Assembly (NCBI GenBank): GCA_910587715.1
Contig: CAJUMV010000031.1
Location: 1 to 52,145, forward strand
Length of the DNA stretch: 52,145 nt
Direction: 5' to 3'
Origin: an uncultured Lachnospiraceae bacterium
Lineage (GTDB): Bacteria > Bacillota > Clostridia > Lachnospirales > Lachnospiraceae
Made by a program: the position numbers and the translations under genes. This document shows positions 42,304 through 51,042 of the stretch, one piece after another. Position 1 is the stretch's first letter. Each line of letters begins with the position of its first letter. The notes under the pieces were generated by a model. The model saw only the letters and a program-made list of their open reading frames with translations, had not been told where the DNA came from and made no database searches.

Positions 42304-44172
42304 ATGAGAAAATTAGCGCTGCATGACGACATTCTGATGCAGGTGGAAAAGCCCGCCCGCTATATCGGCAACGAGGTAAATGCCGTTGTAAAGGACAAGG
42401 AAAAGGTGGCTCTGCGTTTTGCCATGTGCTTTCCCGACGTCTACGAAATCGGTATGTCCCACCTCGGCATCCAGATTTTATACAGCATGTTAAACGATTG
42501 GGAAGACGTGTGGTGCGAGCGCGTCTATTCCCCGTGGACGGATTTGGATGAGATCATGCGAAAGGAGTCCATTCCCCTGTTTTGTCTGGAGTCGCAGGAA
42601 CCCGTTAAAAATATGGATTTTCTCGGCATCACTATTCAGTATGAAATGTGTTACACCAATATTTTACAGGTGTTGGAACTTGCACAGATTCCGCTTTTGG
42701 CAACAGAGCGCGGGGAGGATATGCCCCTTGTGATCGGCGGCGGACCGTGCGTTTACAATCCGGAACCGATTGCGGATTTCTTTGACCTGTTTTATATCGG
42801 CGAGGGGGAGACCCAGTACCGCCCGCTGTTTGACTGGTATCTGGAAAATAAGCGTCTTGGCGGCACGAGGGAGGATTTCCTGCACGGCGCGGCGAAAATC
42901 CCCGGTATTTATGTGCCCCGGTTTTACGAGGAATTATACCATGCGGACCGCACCGTCGCAGGACGGCGGAAAATATATGAGGATATTCCCGACGTGATTG
43001 TAAAAGAGATCGTAACGGATGTGACGGAAGCTCATTATCCGCTAAAGCCCGTAGTTCCCTTTATCAAGGTGACGCAGGACCGGGTCGTTCTGGAAATCCA
43101 GCGTGGCTGTATCCGGGGCTGCCGCTTCTGTCAGGCAGGTCAGATTTACCGCCCTGTGCGGGAACGTGACGCGGACAAGCTGAAAGCATATGCGGTAGAA
43201 ATGTTAGAGAACACGGGACATGAGGAGATTTCCCTAAGCTCTTTAAGCTCCAGCGATTATTCAAGGCTTAATGAGCTTCTGGACTTTCTGCTTGCGGAGT
43301 GCGGGCAGAAGCATGTCAATATTTCCCTGCCGTCCCTGCGCATCGACGCCTTTTCGCTGGACGTGATGAGCAAGGTGCAGGATGTGAAGAAGAGCAGCCT
43401 GACCTTTGCCCCGGAAGCGGGCAGCCAGCGGCTACGCGACGTGATCAACAAGGGGTTGACTGAAGAAGTCATTTTGAAAGGCGCCTCCCTTGCCTTCGAG
43501 GGCGGCTGGACAAAGGTAAAGCTCTACTTTATGCTGGGGCTTCCCACGGAGACGGAGGAGGACATTCTCGGCATCGGCGACCTCTCCAACAAGATCGCCG
43601 CCGCCTTTTTTGAGACGGTGCCGAAGGAAAAGCGGGTGAACGGCAAAGTGCAGATTACGACCAGCACTTCCTTCTTTATCCCCAAGCCCTTCACGCCCTT
43701 CCAGTGGGCGCCCATGTGCACCAAGGCGGAATTTCTCGACAAGGCGCATCTGACGAAAAAAGGAATTATGAGCCAGTTAAACCAGAAGAGCATCAAATAT
43801 AACTGGCACGAGGCGGATGTGAGTGTCTTAGAGGGCGTCTTTGCCAGAGGAGACCGCCGTGTGGCACAGGCGATACGGAAAGCCTATGAAAAGGGCTGTA
43901 TGTTTGATTCCTGGAGCGAGTATTTCCATAACGACCTGTGGCTTGAAAGTTTCGAAGAGTGCGGGCTGGATATCGGCTTTTACACCACGAGACAGCGTAT
44001 GGACGACGAAATTTTCCCGTGGGATTTTATCGACTGCGGCGTGACAAGGGAATTTTTGCTGCGAGAGTGGAAAAAGGCGAAAGAACAGAAAGTTTCCCCC
44101 AACTGTAAGGCGCAGTGTCAGGGCTGCGGGGCGAACCGATTCGGGGTGGGGGTATGTTATGAAAAGAGGTAA
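42304..44172 (+). CDS. B12-binding-like radical SAM protein (TIGR03960 type)
   Basis: 622 residues. An N-terminal cobalamin-binding-like Rossmann region (ALRFAMCFPDVYEIGMSHLG and VIGGGPCVYNPEP) without the DxHxxG cobalt-ligand motif is followed by a radical SAM core with R-G-C-I-R-G-C-R-F-C-Q (CxxxCxxC near residue 270) and a C-terminal Cys-rich tail (CKAQCQGCGANRFG). In Clostridia this gene regularly precedes a DUF2344 partner and RNase G, as here. The reaction is not known to me. Three nt separate it from its partner gene. Confidence 0.9.
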   Translation: MRKLALHDDILMQVEKPARYIGNEVNAVVKDKEKVALRFAMCFPDVYEIGMSHLGIQILYSMLNDWEDVWCERVYSPWTDLDEIMRKESIPLFCLESQEPVKNMDFLGITIQYEMCYTNILQVLELAQIPLLATERGEDMPLVIGGGPCVYNPEPIADFFDLFYIGEGETQYRPLFDWYLENKRLGGTREDFLHGAAKIPGIYVPRFYEELYHADRTVAGRRKIYEDIPDVIVKEIVTDVTEAHYPLKPVVPFIKVTQDRVVLEIQRGCIRGCRFCQAGQIYRPVRERDADKLKAYAVEMLENTGHEEISLSSLSSSDYSRLNELLDFLLAECGQKHVNISLPSLRIDAFSLDVMSKVQDVKKSSLTFAPEAGSQRLRDVINKGLTEEVILKGASLAFEGGWTKVKLYFMLGLPTETEEDILGIGDLSNKIAAAFFETVPKEKRVNGKVQITTSTSFFIPKPFTPFQWAPMCTKAEFLDKAHLTKKGIMSQLNQKSIKYNWHEADVSVLEGVFARGDRRVAQAIRKAYEKGCMFDSWSEYFHNDLWLESFEECGLDIGFYTTRQRMDDEIFPWDFIDCGVTREFLLREWKKAKEQKVSPNCKAQCQGCGANRFGVGVCYEKR

Positions 44173-44175
44173 CCC

Positions 44176-44949
44176 ATGAAAATCAGAATCAAATTCGCCA
44201 AATATGGCGCCATGAAATTTATCGGGCATCTGGACATGATGCGATTTTTCCAGAAAGCGGTCAGACGGGCAGGCATTGACGTGAAATATTCGGAAGGCTT
44301 CAGCCCCCATCAAATCATGTCCTTCGCCGCGCCGCTTGGCGTAGGGATTGAAAGCTGCGGGGAGTATCTGGATATTGAAGTTTTATCTATGTCCGACCCG
44401 GAGGAGATGAAAGACGCGCTGAACCGGGTCATGGTGGAGGGCGTAGAAGTGCTTGCCGTTAACATCCTGCCGGATCAGACGAAAAACGCTATGGCAAGCG
44501 TGGCGGCGGCATCCTACCGGATTCATCCGAAAGAGGGAGACTTCGGTGTTCCCGACCTTGCACAGTCCGTGGCATCCTTTTATGCGCAGGCGCAGATTCC
44601 CTACACGAAGGAAACGAAAAAGAATGTCCTTGAAATAGATTTGAAACAGGGCATCTATGAAATACATGCGGATGAAACACAGGTATTCAAGGAAAACATG
44701 TCGGCGGCGGCAGCGATGTTTGAAACAGCTTTTAAGGAAAAACGCATGACCGTTCCCTGTATCGAGATGCTCGTGGACGCCAGCAGCAGCGGCAATATCA
44801 AACCAACAGTGGTTTTTGAAAAATTCTGCGCCTTTGCAGGCTGTGAGATACCGCTTTGTGCCATTCAGGTGACAAGGCTTGAGACTTATACGGACACAGC
44901 GAAGGAGGGGGAACCGCATTGCTTTGTGTCTCTTTCCGGAGCGGAATAA
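44176..44949 (+). CDS. Radical SAM-associated protein (TIGR03936/DUF2344 type)
   Basis: 257 residues starting KIRIKFAKYGAMKFIGHLDMMRFFQ, the characteristic opening of this family, with FSPHQIMSFAAPLGVGIES next. It is encoded immediately after the TIGR03960-type radical SAM gene and in other genomes is fused to it, so the two should act together. ATG 3 nt past the upstream stop; AAAGAGG overlaps the upstream 3' end. Function unestablished. Confidence 0.9.
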   Translation: MKIRIKFAKYGAMKFIGHLDMMRFFQKAVRRAGIDVKYSEGFSPHQIMSFAAPLGVGIESCGEYLDIEVLSMSDPEEMKDALNRVMVEGVEVLAVNILPDQTKNAMASVAAASYRIHPKEGDFGVPDLAQSVASFYAQAQIPYTKETKKNVLEIDLKQGIYEIHADETQVFKENMSAAAAMFETAFKEKRMTVPCIEMLVDASSSGNIKPTVVFEKFCAFAGCEIPLCAIQVTRLETYTDTAKEGEPHCFVSLSGAE

Positions 44950-44966
44950 AATTTTTCAAAAAAACC

Positions 44967-44997
44967 TTGACCTTCCCCCTTGTGGAAGCCTTATTCT
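44967..44997 (+). promoter_or_regulatory. MerR-type promoter with 19-bp spacer and central dyad
   Basis: TTGACC (44967-44972), 19-nt spacer, TATTCT (44992-44997). The dyad CTTCC (44972-44976) / GGAAG (44984-44988) is centred between the hexamers. An overlong spacer with a central inverted repeat is the hallmark of MerR-activated promoters and points to autoregulation of the gene at 45043. Confidence 0.75.
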
Positions 44998-45042
44998 GTC
45001 CGTAACAGGAGAAAAAACGTATTCTGTCAAGGAGGATGCAGC

Positions 45043-45684
45043 ATGAAAATCAACGAAGTGGAACAGCAGGTAGGCATCACAAAGAAGAATATCCGTTTCT
45101 ATGAACAGCAGGGGCTGTTAAGCCCCAAACGGAATATGGAAAACGGTTATCGCGATTATTCTGAGGGGGATGTCACCGAACTGAAAAAAATAAAAATGCT
45201 TCGCAAGCTGTCCCTTCCCATCGAAGAAATCAGAAGGATTCAGAAAGGCGACCTGCTCCTGTCTGATGCACTGCAGAGACAGGTCATTCTCTTAGAGAGG
45301 GAAAAAGCAAGCTTGGAAGAGACGACCCGCCTTTGTCGGCTTCTGAGTGAGGAAACCTGTCAGTATACCGCCTTTTCTCCTGACCAATACTTAGAAAGGA
45401 TGGTAGAAATGGAACAGGAAGGCACAAAATTCTTAAATGTTAACAGACACGACATTCTGCAAAAGAAGCTGGCGCCCATCATTTTCAGCGGTCTTGTGAT
45501 TTTGCTGATGGCTGCGATCATTGCCTTTGCAGTCTGGGCATATCTGGCGGACGACATGCCCGTGCTCGCCGCGGGACTCTTTATTCTGATTCCCGTTGTT
45601 ATGATTATAGCAATTGTCGCCGTGCTGTTGCAGAGAATGAAGGAGATTGAAGGAGGAGAAGAGGATGCTGCTCGTAAATACTGA
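45043..45684 (+). CDS. MerR-family regulator with C-terminal membrane helices
   Basis: 213 residues. N-terminal winged helix-turn-helix (KINEVEQQVGITKKNIRFYEQQGLL, residues 2-26, then NGYRDYSE), a coiled-coil dimerisation helix (about 75-115), then two transmembrane helices (about 145-168 and 174-198). A MerR protein tethered to the membrane is unusual and suggests it senses a membrane or envelope cue. ATG at 45043 follows AAGGAGG with 7-nt spacing. It sits behind a 19-bp-spacer promoter, and the 3' end overlaps the YbjQ-type gene by 20 nt. Confidence 0.88.
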   Translation: MKINEVEQQVGITKKNIRFYEQQGLLSPKRNMENGYRDYSEGDVTELKKIKMLRKLSLPIEEIRRIQKGDLLLSDALQRQVILLEREKASLEETTRLCRLLSEETCQYTAFSPDQYLERMVEMEQEGTKFLNVNRHDILQKKLAPIIFSGLVILLMAAIIAFAVWAYLADDMPVLAAGLFILIPVVMIIAIVAVLLQRMKEIEGGEEDAARKY

Positions 45685-45979
45685 TTTTATTACAGGAAAA
45701 GAAATCGAAACATTGGGAATTGTCAAGGGGAATGTCGTCCAGTGCCGAAACGTGGGGCGCGATTTCATGGCTGGCATCAAAACCCTTGTCGGCGGAGAGC
45801 TCAAAGAGTACACGGAAATGCTCAACCAGGCAAGGCAGATTGCCATTAAGCGCATGGTAGACGAAGCGGAAGCGCTGAATGCAGACGCCATTATCAATAT
45901 CCGCTACGCGTCCTCGTCGATTATGCAGGGCGCGGCGGAAGTTATTGCCTACGGTACGGCGGTGAAATATAGACTATAA
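45665..45979 (+). CDS. YbjQ/UPF0145-family protein
   Basis: 104 residues, a complete UPF0145 domain: LVNTDFITGKEIETLGIVKG, VGRDFMAGIKTLVGGELKEYTEML and AINADAIINIRYASSSIM-like blocks. Members form ring-like oligomers; they are often labelled heavy-metal-binding, but the function is not settled. ATG at 45665 follows GGAGGAGAA and lies within the 3' end of the merR gene, so expression is coupled. A terminator follows. Confidence 0.9.
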   Translation: MLLVNTDFITGKEIETLGIVKGNVVQCRNVGRDFMAGIKTLVGGELKEYTEMLNQARQIAIKRMVDEAEALNADAIINIRYASSSIMQGAAEVIAYGTAVKYRL

Positions 45980-45996
45980 AACGCATTTGCAGCACG

Positions 45997-46029
45997 CGGG
46001 GGCTATGAAAGTACAGCCCCTGCCATTTT
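45997..46029 (+). terminator. Rho-independent terminator after the merR-ybjQ pair
   Basis: GGGGCT (45999-46004) pairs with AGCCCC (46015-46020), extended by outer C-G/G-T pairs, then CCATTTTT. Confidence 0.8.
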
Positions 46030-46043
46030 TATGGGTAAAAGAT

Positions 46044-46072
46044 TTGTTGAAACAGAGATAATTTGTTATAAT
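46044..46072 (+). promoter_or_regulatory. Promoter of the RNase G gene
   Basis: TTGTTG (46044-46049), 17-nt spacer, TATAAT (46067-46072). An alternative -35, TTGAAA at 46047, would give only 14 nt. Confidence 0.6.
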
Positions 46073-46134
46073 AAATAAATTAGATGCGGGAACAATGCGC
46101 TATGCCGTGAAATAAAAAAGGAGACAGCCGCGTT

Positions 46135-47331
46135 ATGAAACCGGACGGCAAAATTCTTATCCTCAAACTGCATAACAGGCGTCTCAGTCTGCTGTTGAAC
46201 GGCAACCGGGTTCTTTCCGCCCGCGCACAGAACGATACAATAGCAGCCGTAGGCGATATCTATATCGGAAAAGTACAGAACATTTCTCAAAATATCAACG
46301 CCGCTTTTATCGATTTAGGCGAAAAGTATCTGACCTTCCTTCCGATTACCGACGCCGCTTCCGCTTTTGTGTTAAACCGTAAACCGGACGGCAGCTTAAA
46401 GGCTGGAGACGAGGTGCTGGTACAGGTCACCAAAGAGCCGATGAAAACAAAGCTTGCCGGTGTGACGACAAAGCTATCTTTGCCCGGACAGTACGCGGTC
46501 ATCGGCATAAAGCCGAATGATTTTAAGGACGGCGGCGTGCAGGTTTCCGCCAAGCTGGATGCGGAAAAGCAGGCGCATTTTCGCGAATGGGAAGAGCTGA
46601 AACAGATTTCCGGACGTTTCCGGCTGATTGTGCGGACGAATGCCGGCACGCTTGACAGGGAGGACGCGCTTTTAGAAGAAGCACGCACGCTGGCGGATAC
46701 GCTGGCGCATATTCTGGAGATTGCACCGACCCGCACCTGTTACAGCTGTCTGTACCGGAATAAGCCGGACTATGTTTCCTTTGTGGAAAATGCCTACCGA
46801 AACGAATATCAGGAAGTGGTCACCGATTTGCCGGAAGTGTATGATACCCTTCTGGAACCTTGCCGGAAAGCGGATATTCCCTTACGATTTTACGAGGATT
46901 CCATTCTGCCGCTTTCCAAGCTGTATTCGGTGGATCAGCGCCTACAGGAGCTTACCGAAAAAAAAGTGTGGTTAAAATCCGGCGGGTATCTGGTGATTGA
47001 GCCGACGGAAGCGCTTATTTCCATCGACGTCAATACGGGAAAATACGAAGCCGGAAAGGATAAAGAGGAAACGTTTTACCGCATCAACCGGGAAGCGGCG
47101 GAGATGATTGCCGTCCATTTGCGCGCGAGAAACCTTTCCGGTATGATTTTAGTAGATTTTATCAACCTGAAAAGCAGGGAACGGGAGGCGGAGCTGCTAG
47201 AGTATATGCGGAGCCTTTTGAAGAATGATCCCATTCCCGCAAGGGCATTGGATATGACAGCTCTGGGGCTGATGGAGCTGACAAGAAAAAAGGTTGCTCC
47301 AAGCCTTGCAGAGCAGTTACGAAACCGGTAG
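46135..47331 (+). CDS. rng: Ribonuclease E/G family endoribonuclease
   Basis: A 398-residue minimal RNase G/E. An N-terminal S1 RNA-binding domain (GDIYIGKVQNISQNINAAFIDLG) is inserted in the RNase H-like fold; the 5' sensor is near 150-170; the catalytic aspartates lie in SIDVNTGKYEAG and ILVDFINLKSRE, which bind Mg. The Zn-link CPxC region and C-terminal scaffold of RNase E are missing, as expected for short forms. AAGGAGA precedes the ATG. It participates in rRNA maturation and mRNA decay in other bacteria. Confidence 0.92.
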   Translation: MKPDGKILILKLHNRRLSLLLNGNRVLSARAQNDTIAAVGDIYIGKVQNISQNINAAFIDLGEKYLTFLPITDAASAFVLNRKPDGSLKAGDEVLVQVTKEPMKTKLAGVTTKLSLPGQYAVIGIKPNDFKDGGVQVSAKLDAEKQAHFREWEELKQISGRFRLIVRTNAGTLDREDALLEEARTLADTLAHILEIAPTRTCYSCLYRNKPDYVSFVENAYRNEYQEVVTDLPEVYDTLLEPCRKADIPLRFYEDSILPLSKLYSVDQRLQELTEKKVWLKSGGYLVIEPTEALISIDVNTGKYEAGKDKEETFYRINREAAEMIAVHLRARNLSGMILVDFINLKSREREAELLEYMRSLLKNDPIPARALDMTALGLMELTRKKVAPSLAEQLRNR

Positions 47332-47404
47332 CGGCTGAAAAGTATCTTTGCCGTGACTACAGAAAAGAGAATATGATGATGTGACAGAAAGGAAATCGGC
47401 TGGC

Positions 47405-47980
47405 ATGAAACTATTACATATGGAGAAAGTAAAGGATGGAAAATATCTGAAAAATTATGAGCTGACCTACCAGAATAAAGCAGGACACGAGAAAAAGTAT
47501 GAGATTGTCAGCCGCCACGAGATTGCCGGACCGGAAGCGATCGGTCAGCATGTCAGCGGCGTCTCCATCGTGGCTTTCCATGAAGGGAAAATGCTGCTGC
47601 TTCGGGAATTTCGTATGGGCGTCAACCGTTTCGTCTACAATCTCTGCGCTGGCATGATAAATGAGGGGGAGTCCCTGGAGGAATGTCTCCAGCGGGAGCT
47701 GTATGAGGAAACGGGGCTCGCCATAAAGAAAATCCACAGCATACTGCCGCCTTCTTTTGCCGCGGTCGCCTTTTCTGATGTGAAAACACAGATTGCTTTT
47801 GTGGAGGCGGAGGGGAATTTCGAGGACCACACTTCAGAAAACGAACAGATTACCGCAGATTTTTATACGAAAGAGGAAGTGCGGGAGTTATTGGAGACAG
47901 AAGAGTTCAGTTCCCGCGCACAGATTGCCGCTTACTTTTTTGCAGGGAATCCGTCATTTTTAAAACAGCCCGGTATTTGA
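47405..47980 (+). CDS. NUDIX hydrolase (ADP-ribose pyrophosphatase-like)
   Basis: 191 residues with the NUDIX box around residues 85-107 (G-x5-E-x7-RELYEETGL), matching the ADP-ribose/nucleotide-sugar pyrophosphatase subgroup including a preceding GAGxIExGE-like GMINEGES. The start ATG at 47405 follows AAAGGA at about 11-nt spacing; GTG at 47381 is an alternative upstream start. The substrate is not determined. It lies between rng and lspA and the stop is 65 nt before lspA. Confidence 0.88.
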   Translation: MKLLHMEKVKDGKYLKNYELTYQNKAGHEKKYEIVSRHEIAGPEAIGQHVSGVSIVAFHEGKMLLLREFRMGVNRFVYNLCAGMINEGESLEECLQRELYEETGLAIKKIHSILPPSFAAVAFSDVKTQIAFVEAEGNFEDHTSENEQITADFYTKEEVRELLETEEFSSRAQIAAYFFAGNPSFLKQPGI

Positions 47981-48045
47981 CTGAGCCAGTCATTATTTTG
48001 CGAAGTATTGGTAATTCCAATAGAAAGGAACATGCCGTTTTCACC

Positions 48046-48579
48046 ATGAAAATACAAAAACGCCATCTTTTATTATCTATCATTGCATTATGCAGCCTGC
48101 TTCTTGCAGACCAGTACACGAAACAGCTTGCCGTTTCCCACCTGAAAGGGCAGGAATCCTTTGTGCTTTTAGAGCACGTACTGGAATTTTCCTATCTGGA
48201 AAATACGGGGGCGGCATTCAGTTCTTTTATGGGAAGACAGGCGTTTCTGATTGCATTGACAACGTTTGTCATTGTACTTCTTTTATGGAAATACTTAACC
48301 CTGCCCGTCGGGAGACGTTATGTCCCTATGCGTGTATGTATGCTGCTCATCTTAAGCGGCGCGCTTGGAAATCTGATTGACCGGGTAAACAACCGCTATG
48401 TGGTGGATTTTATTTACTTTGTGCCGATTGATTTTCCGAAATTCAACGTGGCGGACATTTATATCACCGTTGGCGTGGCAATCCTTGCGGTTCTTCTGTT
48501 CTTTTATTATAAGGAGGAAGAGCTGGAAGGATTGTTCACGATACGCCCAAAGAGCGGTTGGGATAAGACTGAAATATGA
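48046..48579 (+). CDS. lspA: Signal peptidase II (prolipoprotein)
   Basis: An aspartyl membrane protease that removes signal peptides from lipid-modified prolipoproteins such as those encoded at 974 and 33705. 177 residues with four transmembrane helices and the conserved NTGAAFS loop, GALGNLIDRV and the catalytic aspartates in VVDFIYF and NVADIYI. ATG at 48046 is the only sensible start, but its AAAGGA is 16 nt upstream, an unusually long spacing. Confidence 0.93.
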   Translation: MKIQKRHLLLSIIALCSLLLADQYTKQLAVSHLKGQESFVLLEHVLEFSYLENTGAAFSSFMGRQAFLIALTTFVIVLLLWKYLTLPVGRRYVPMRVCMLLILSGALGNLIDRVNNRYVVDFIYFVPIDFPKFNVADIYITVGVAILAVLLFFYYKEEELEGLFTIRPKSGWDKTEI

Positions 48580-48618
48580 TTATTGACGGAAAAATAAGAG
48601 TACCGGACAAAATTTTGA

Positions 48619-48647
48619 TTGACAAACTGGCATAATCTGTATATGAT
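48619..48647 (+). promoter_or_regulatory. Promoter of the rplU operon
   Basis: TTGACA (48619-48624), 17-nt spacer, TATGAT (48642-48647). Predicted transcription start near 48654. Confidence 0.85.
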
Positions 48648-48653
48648 AATTAA

Positions 48654-48746
48654 GTGTGCCGCATAACGAGGTAGAAGTATGCCCTTTGGCATCACCATAG
48701 TTAGCGAGTAAATGGACGGATGTCCATGAATAGGAGGTGTGCAGAT
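48654..48746 (+). promoter_or_regulatory. Ribosomal protein L21 leader-like structured 5' UTR
   Basis: A roughly 90-nt leader with two clear hairpins: ATGCC-CTTT-GGCAT (48679-48692, paired arms 48679-48683/48688-48692) and ATGGAC-GGAT-GTCCAT (48712-48727), the latter ending 5 nt before AGGAGGTG. Position and shape match the L21 leader that binds its own protein in Firmicutes; autogenous control is inferred. Confidence 0.65.
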
Positions 48747-49052
48747 ATGTACGCAATCATTGCAACAGGCGGAAAGCAGTACAAGGTATCCGAAGGCGAT
48801 GAAATCAGAGTGGAGAAGCTTGACGTGGAGGTTGGTTCTACCGTTACTTTCGATCAGGTGATCGCAGTCAGTGACAAGGAGCTTAAAGTTGCAGGCGATG
48901 TGGCGAACGCGACCGTGACCGGAACCGTTACGGATCAGGGTAAAGGCAAGAAAGTCATCGTTTACAAGTATAAGAGAAAAACCGGCTACCACAAGAAAAA
49001 CGGTCACAGACAGCTTTACACGCAGATTAAGATTGACAAGATCAACGCGTAA
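48747..49052 (+). CDS. rplU: 50S ribosomal protein L21
   Basis: 101 residues beginning MYAIIATGGKQYKVSEGD, with the conserved C-terminal KYKRKTGYHKKNGHRQ RNA-binding loop. It binds 23S rRNA domain I in the large subunit. ATG at 48747 follows AGGAGGTG; the frame upstream (48720) belongs to the leader. Its TAA overlaps the prp start as TAATG. Confidence 0.97.
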   Translation: MYAIIATGGKQYKVSEGDEIRVEKLDVEVGSTVTFDQVIAVSDKELKVAGDVANATVTGTVTDQGKGKKVIVYKYKRKTGYHKKNGHRQLYTQIKIDKINA

Positions 49053-49384
49053 TGACCGAGATTACCATTTATAAAAACAAGGCGGGAGAATACCGGAAGT
49101 TTACCTGCGACGGTCACGCGGCGTATGCGGACTACGGTCAGGATATTGTCTGTTCGGCGATTTCGGTTCTGGTGATAAACACAGTGAATGCGCTTGATGA
49201 AATCACAAAGGAGCCGATTCAGGTAGAGACGGATGAAAAAGCGGGCAGAATCAGTTGTACTTTTTTAAAACAGCCCCTTCAGGAAACCTCCGTCGCGTTA
49301 ATGGATTCTCTGGCGCTCGGACTTGGCCGGATTCAGGCACAGTACGGGAAAAAACATTGTAAATTGACATGTAAGGAGGTGTAA
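49052..49384 (+). CDS. prp: Ribosomal-processing cysteine protease Prp
   Basis: A 110-residue protease that trims the N-terminal extension of ribosomal protein L27 in Firmicutes. The catalytic pair is H22 (DGHAAY) and C34 (DIVCSAIS). It sits between rplU and rpmA as usual, overlapping the rplU stop by one base. The adjacent L27 carries the matching cleavage extension, so enzyme and substrate are co-encoded. Confidence 0.95.
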   Translation: MTEITIYKNKAGEYRKFTCDGHAAYADYGQDIVCSAISVLVINTVNALDEITKEPIQVETDEKAGRISCTFLKQPLQETSVALMDSLALGLGRIQAQYGKKHCKLTCKEV

Positions 49385-49388
49385 TACC

Positions 49389-49673
49389 ATGTTAAATATG
49401 AACCTTCAGTTTTTTGCTCATAAGAAGGGTGTCGGCTCCACCAAGAACGGTCGCGATTCCGAGTCCAAGAGATTAGGCGCGAAGAGAGCTGACGGTCAGT
49501 TTGTGAAGGCAGGCAACATCTTATACAGACAGCGCGGAACCAAGATCCATCCCGGCGTGAACGTGGGAAGAGGCGGAGACGATACGCTGTTTGCTCTGGT
49601 AGACGGTGTTCTTCGTTTCGAGAGAAAAGGAAGAGACAAGAAGCAGGCGTCCGTTTATCCTGTAGAGAAGTAA
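49389..49673 (+). CDS. rpmA: 50S ribosomal protein L27 with cleavable N-terminal extension
   Basis: 94 residues. The N terminus MLNMNLQFFAHKKG carries the Firmicutes extension cleaved by Prp within the LQFFA motif, exposing the mature Ala-His-Lys-Lys-Gly end that reaches the peptidyl transferase centre. The rest (GSTKNGRDSESKRLG, RGTKIHPGVNVGRGGDD) is standard L27. AAGGAGGTG leads to the ATG, 4 nt after prp. Confidence 0.97.
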   Translation: MLNMNLQFFAHKKGVGSTKNGRDSESKRLGAKRADGQFVKAGNILYRQRGTKIHPGVNVGRGGDDTLFALVDGVLRFERKGRDKKQASVYPVEK

Positions 49674-49687
49674 GTGACATGAAAGAC

Positions 49688-49720
49688 AGCTCCGAACATA
49701 CTGATGTTTGGAGCTTTTTT
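49688..49720 (+). terminator. Terminator between rpmA and obgE
   Basis: A 12-bp stem: AGCTCCGAACAT (49688-49699) with ATGTTTGGAGCT (49704-49715), one G-U pair, 4-nt loop, then a T run to 49720. No new promoter is evident before obgE, so read-through probably supplies obgE. Confidence 0.85.
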
Positions 49721-49737
49721 CATCATGGAGAGAAGTT

Positions 49738-51030
49738 ATGTTTGCAGATTATGCGAAAATATTTGTAAAAAGCGGCAAGGGAGGCGACGGTCACGTTTCC
49801 TTCCGGCGTGAAAAATATGTGCCGAACGGCGGTCCTGACGGCGGCGACGGCGGAAACGGCGGCAGCGTCTACTTTGAGGTGGACGAAGGAATGAATACCC
49901 TGACGGATTTCCGCCATATCCGCAAATATTGCGCGAAGAACGGCGAGGAGGGCGGCAAGAAAAACTGCGCCGGCAAAAACGGCGAGGATATCGTCATCAA
50001 AGTGCCGGAAGGTACGGTAATCCGGGAAGCGGAGAGCGGCAAAGTCATCACGGATATGTCCGGTGACAACAGACGCTTTCTTCTGCTGAAAGGCGGGCGC
50101 GGCGGCAGCGGCAACCAACACTATGCCACCAGCACCATGCAGGCGCCAAAGTACGCCCAGCCCGGTCAGCCTTCAAAAGAGCTGGAACTGCTTCTGGAGC
50201 TTAAGGTAATTGCCGACGTAGGGCTTGTGGGCTTTCCCAATGTGGGGAAATCCACCTTTTTATCTAAAGTGACGAATGCGAGACCCAAAATCGCCAACTA
50301 CCACTTTACCACCTTAAATCCCAATCTGGGCGTGGTGGACTTAGAGGACGCTAAGGGCTTCGTCATCGCAGATATTCCCGGACTGATTGAGGGCGCGTCG
50401 GAGGGCGTTGGGCTCGGGCATGAGTTTCTGCGCCATATTGAGCGCACACGGCTGATTGTGCATATTGTGGACGCCGCTTCCACGGAGGGGCGTGACCCCA
50501 TAGCCGATATTTATGCCATCAACAAGGAACTTGCCGCCTACGACAAGGCACTTTCCGAAAGACCCCAAATTATTGCGGCGAATAAGATTGATATGATTTA
50601 TGAGAACGACAGTGACCCCGTGGAGAAAATCCGGGCTGAGTTTGAGCCGCAGGGCATTCCGGTCTACGCTGTTTCCGCCATCAGCGGTAAAGGCATTAGG
50701 GAGCTGCTCTACGCCATTAACAACCGCTTGGGAGAGATGGAGGAGCAAAAGCCTCTGATCTTTGCGCAGGAGTTCTTTCCCGAGTTTCATTTTGAGATGG
50801 AAAACGAGCCCTTTACCGTGGTTTATGACGAGGAAGCTGACGAGTATGTGGTGGAAGGACCGCGCATTGAGAAGATGCTGTCCTACACGAATCTGGAATC
50901 CGAAAAGGGCTTTAAGTTCTTTCAGGACTTTATGCGCAAGCAGGGCATTTTAGAGCAGCTTGAGGCGCTCGGTATCGAGGAGGGCAGCACCGTAAGGATG
51001 TACGGGCTTTCCTTTGACTACTACAAATAA
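49738..51030 (+). CDS. obgE: GTPase Obg/CgtA
   Basis: A 430-residue ribosome-assembly and stress GTPase. N-terminal Gly-rich Obg domain (1-158, GGPDGGDGGNGG and related), G domain with GFPNVGKST (P-loop), DIPGLIEGASEG (switch II) and NKID (G4), and a C-terminal OCT domain (about 350-428) typical of Gram-positive Obg. ATG at 49738 follows GGAGAGAAG and gives MFADYAKIFVKSGKGG; an in-frame upstream ATG at 49708 lies in the terminator. Confidence 0.96.
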   Translation: MFADYAKIFVKSGKGGDGHVSFRREKYVPNGGPDGGDGGNGGSVYFEVDEGMNTLTDFRHIRKYCAKNGEEGGKKNCAGKNGEDIVIKVPEGTVIREAESGKVITDMSGDNRRFLLLKGGRGGSGNQHYATSTMQAPKYAQPGQPSKELELLLELKVIADVGLVGFPNVGKSTFLSKVTNARPKIANYHFTTLNPNLGVVDLEDAKGFVIADIPGLIEGASEGVGLGHEFLRHIERTRLIVHIVDAASTEGRDPIADIYAINKELAAYDKALSERPQIIAANKIDMIYENDSDPVEKIRAEFEPQGIPVYAVSAISGKGIRELLYAINNRLGEMEEQKPLIFAQEFFPEFHFEMENEPFTVVYDEEADEYVVEGPRIEKMLSYTNLESEKGFKFFQDFMRKQGILEQLEALGIEEGSTVRMYGLSFDYYK

Positions 51031-51042
51031 TGGGAGGAAACC

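Noticed and set aside
48720..48746. Upstream start for rplU
   Set aside because: Falls in the leader hairpin and ribosome-binding site; the ATG at 48747 gives the canonical L21 N terminus.
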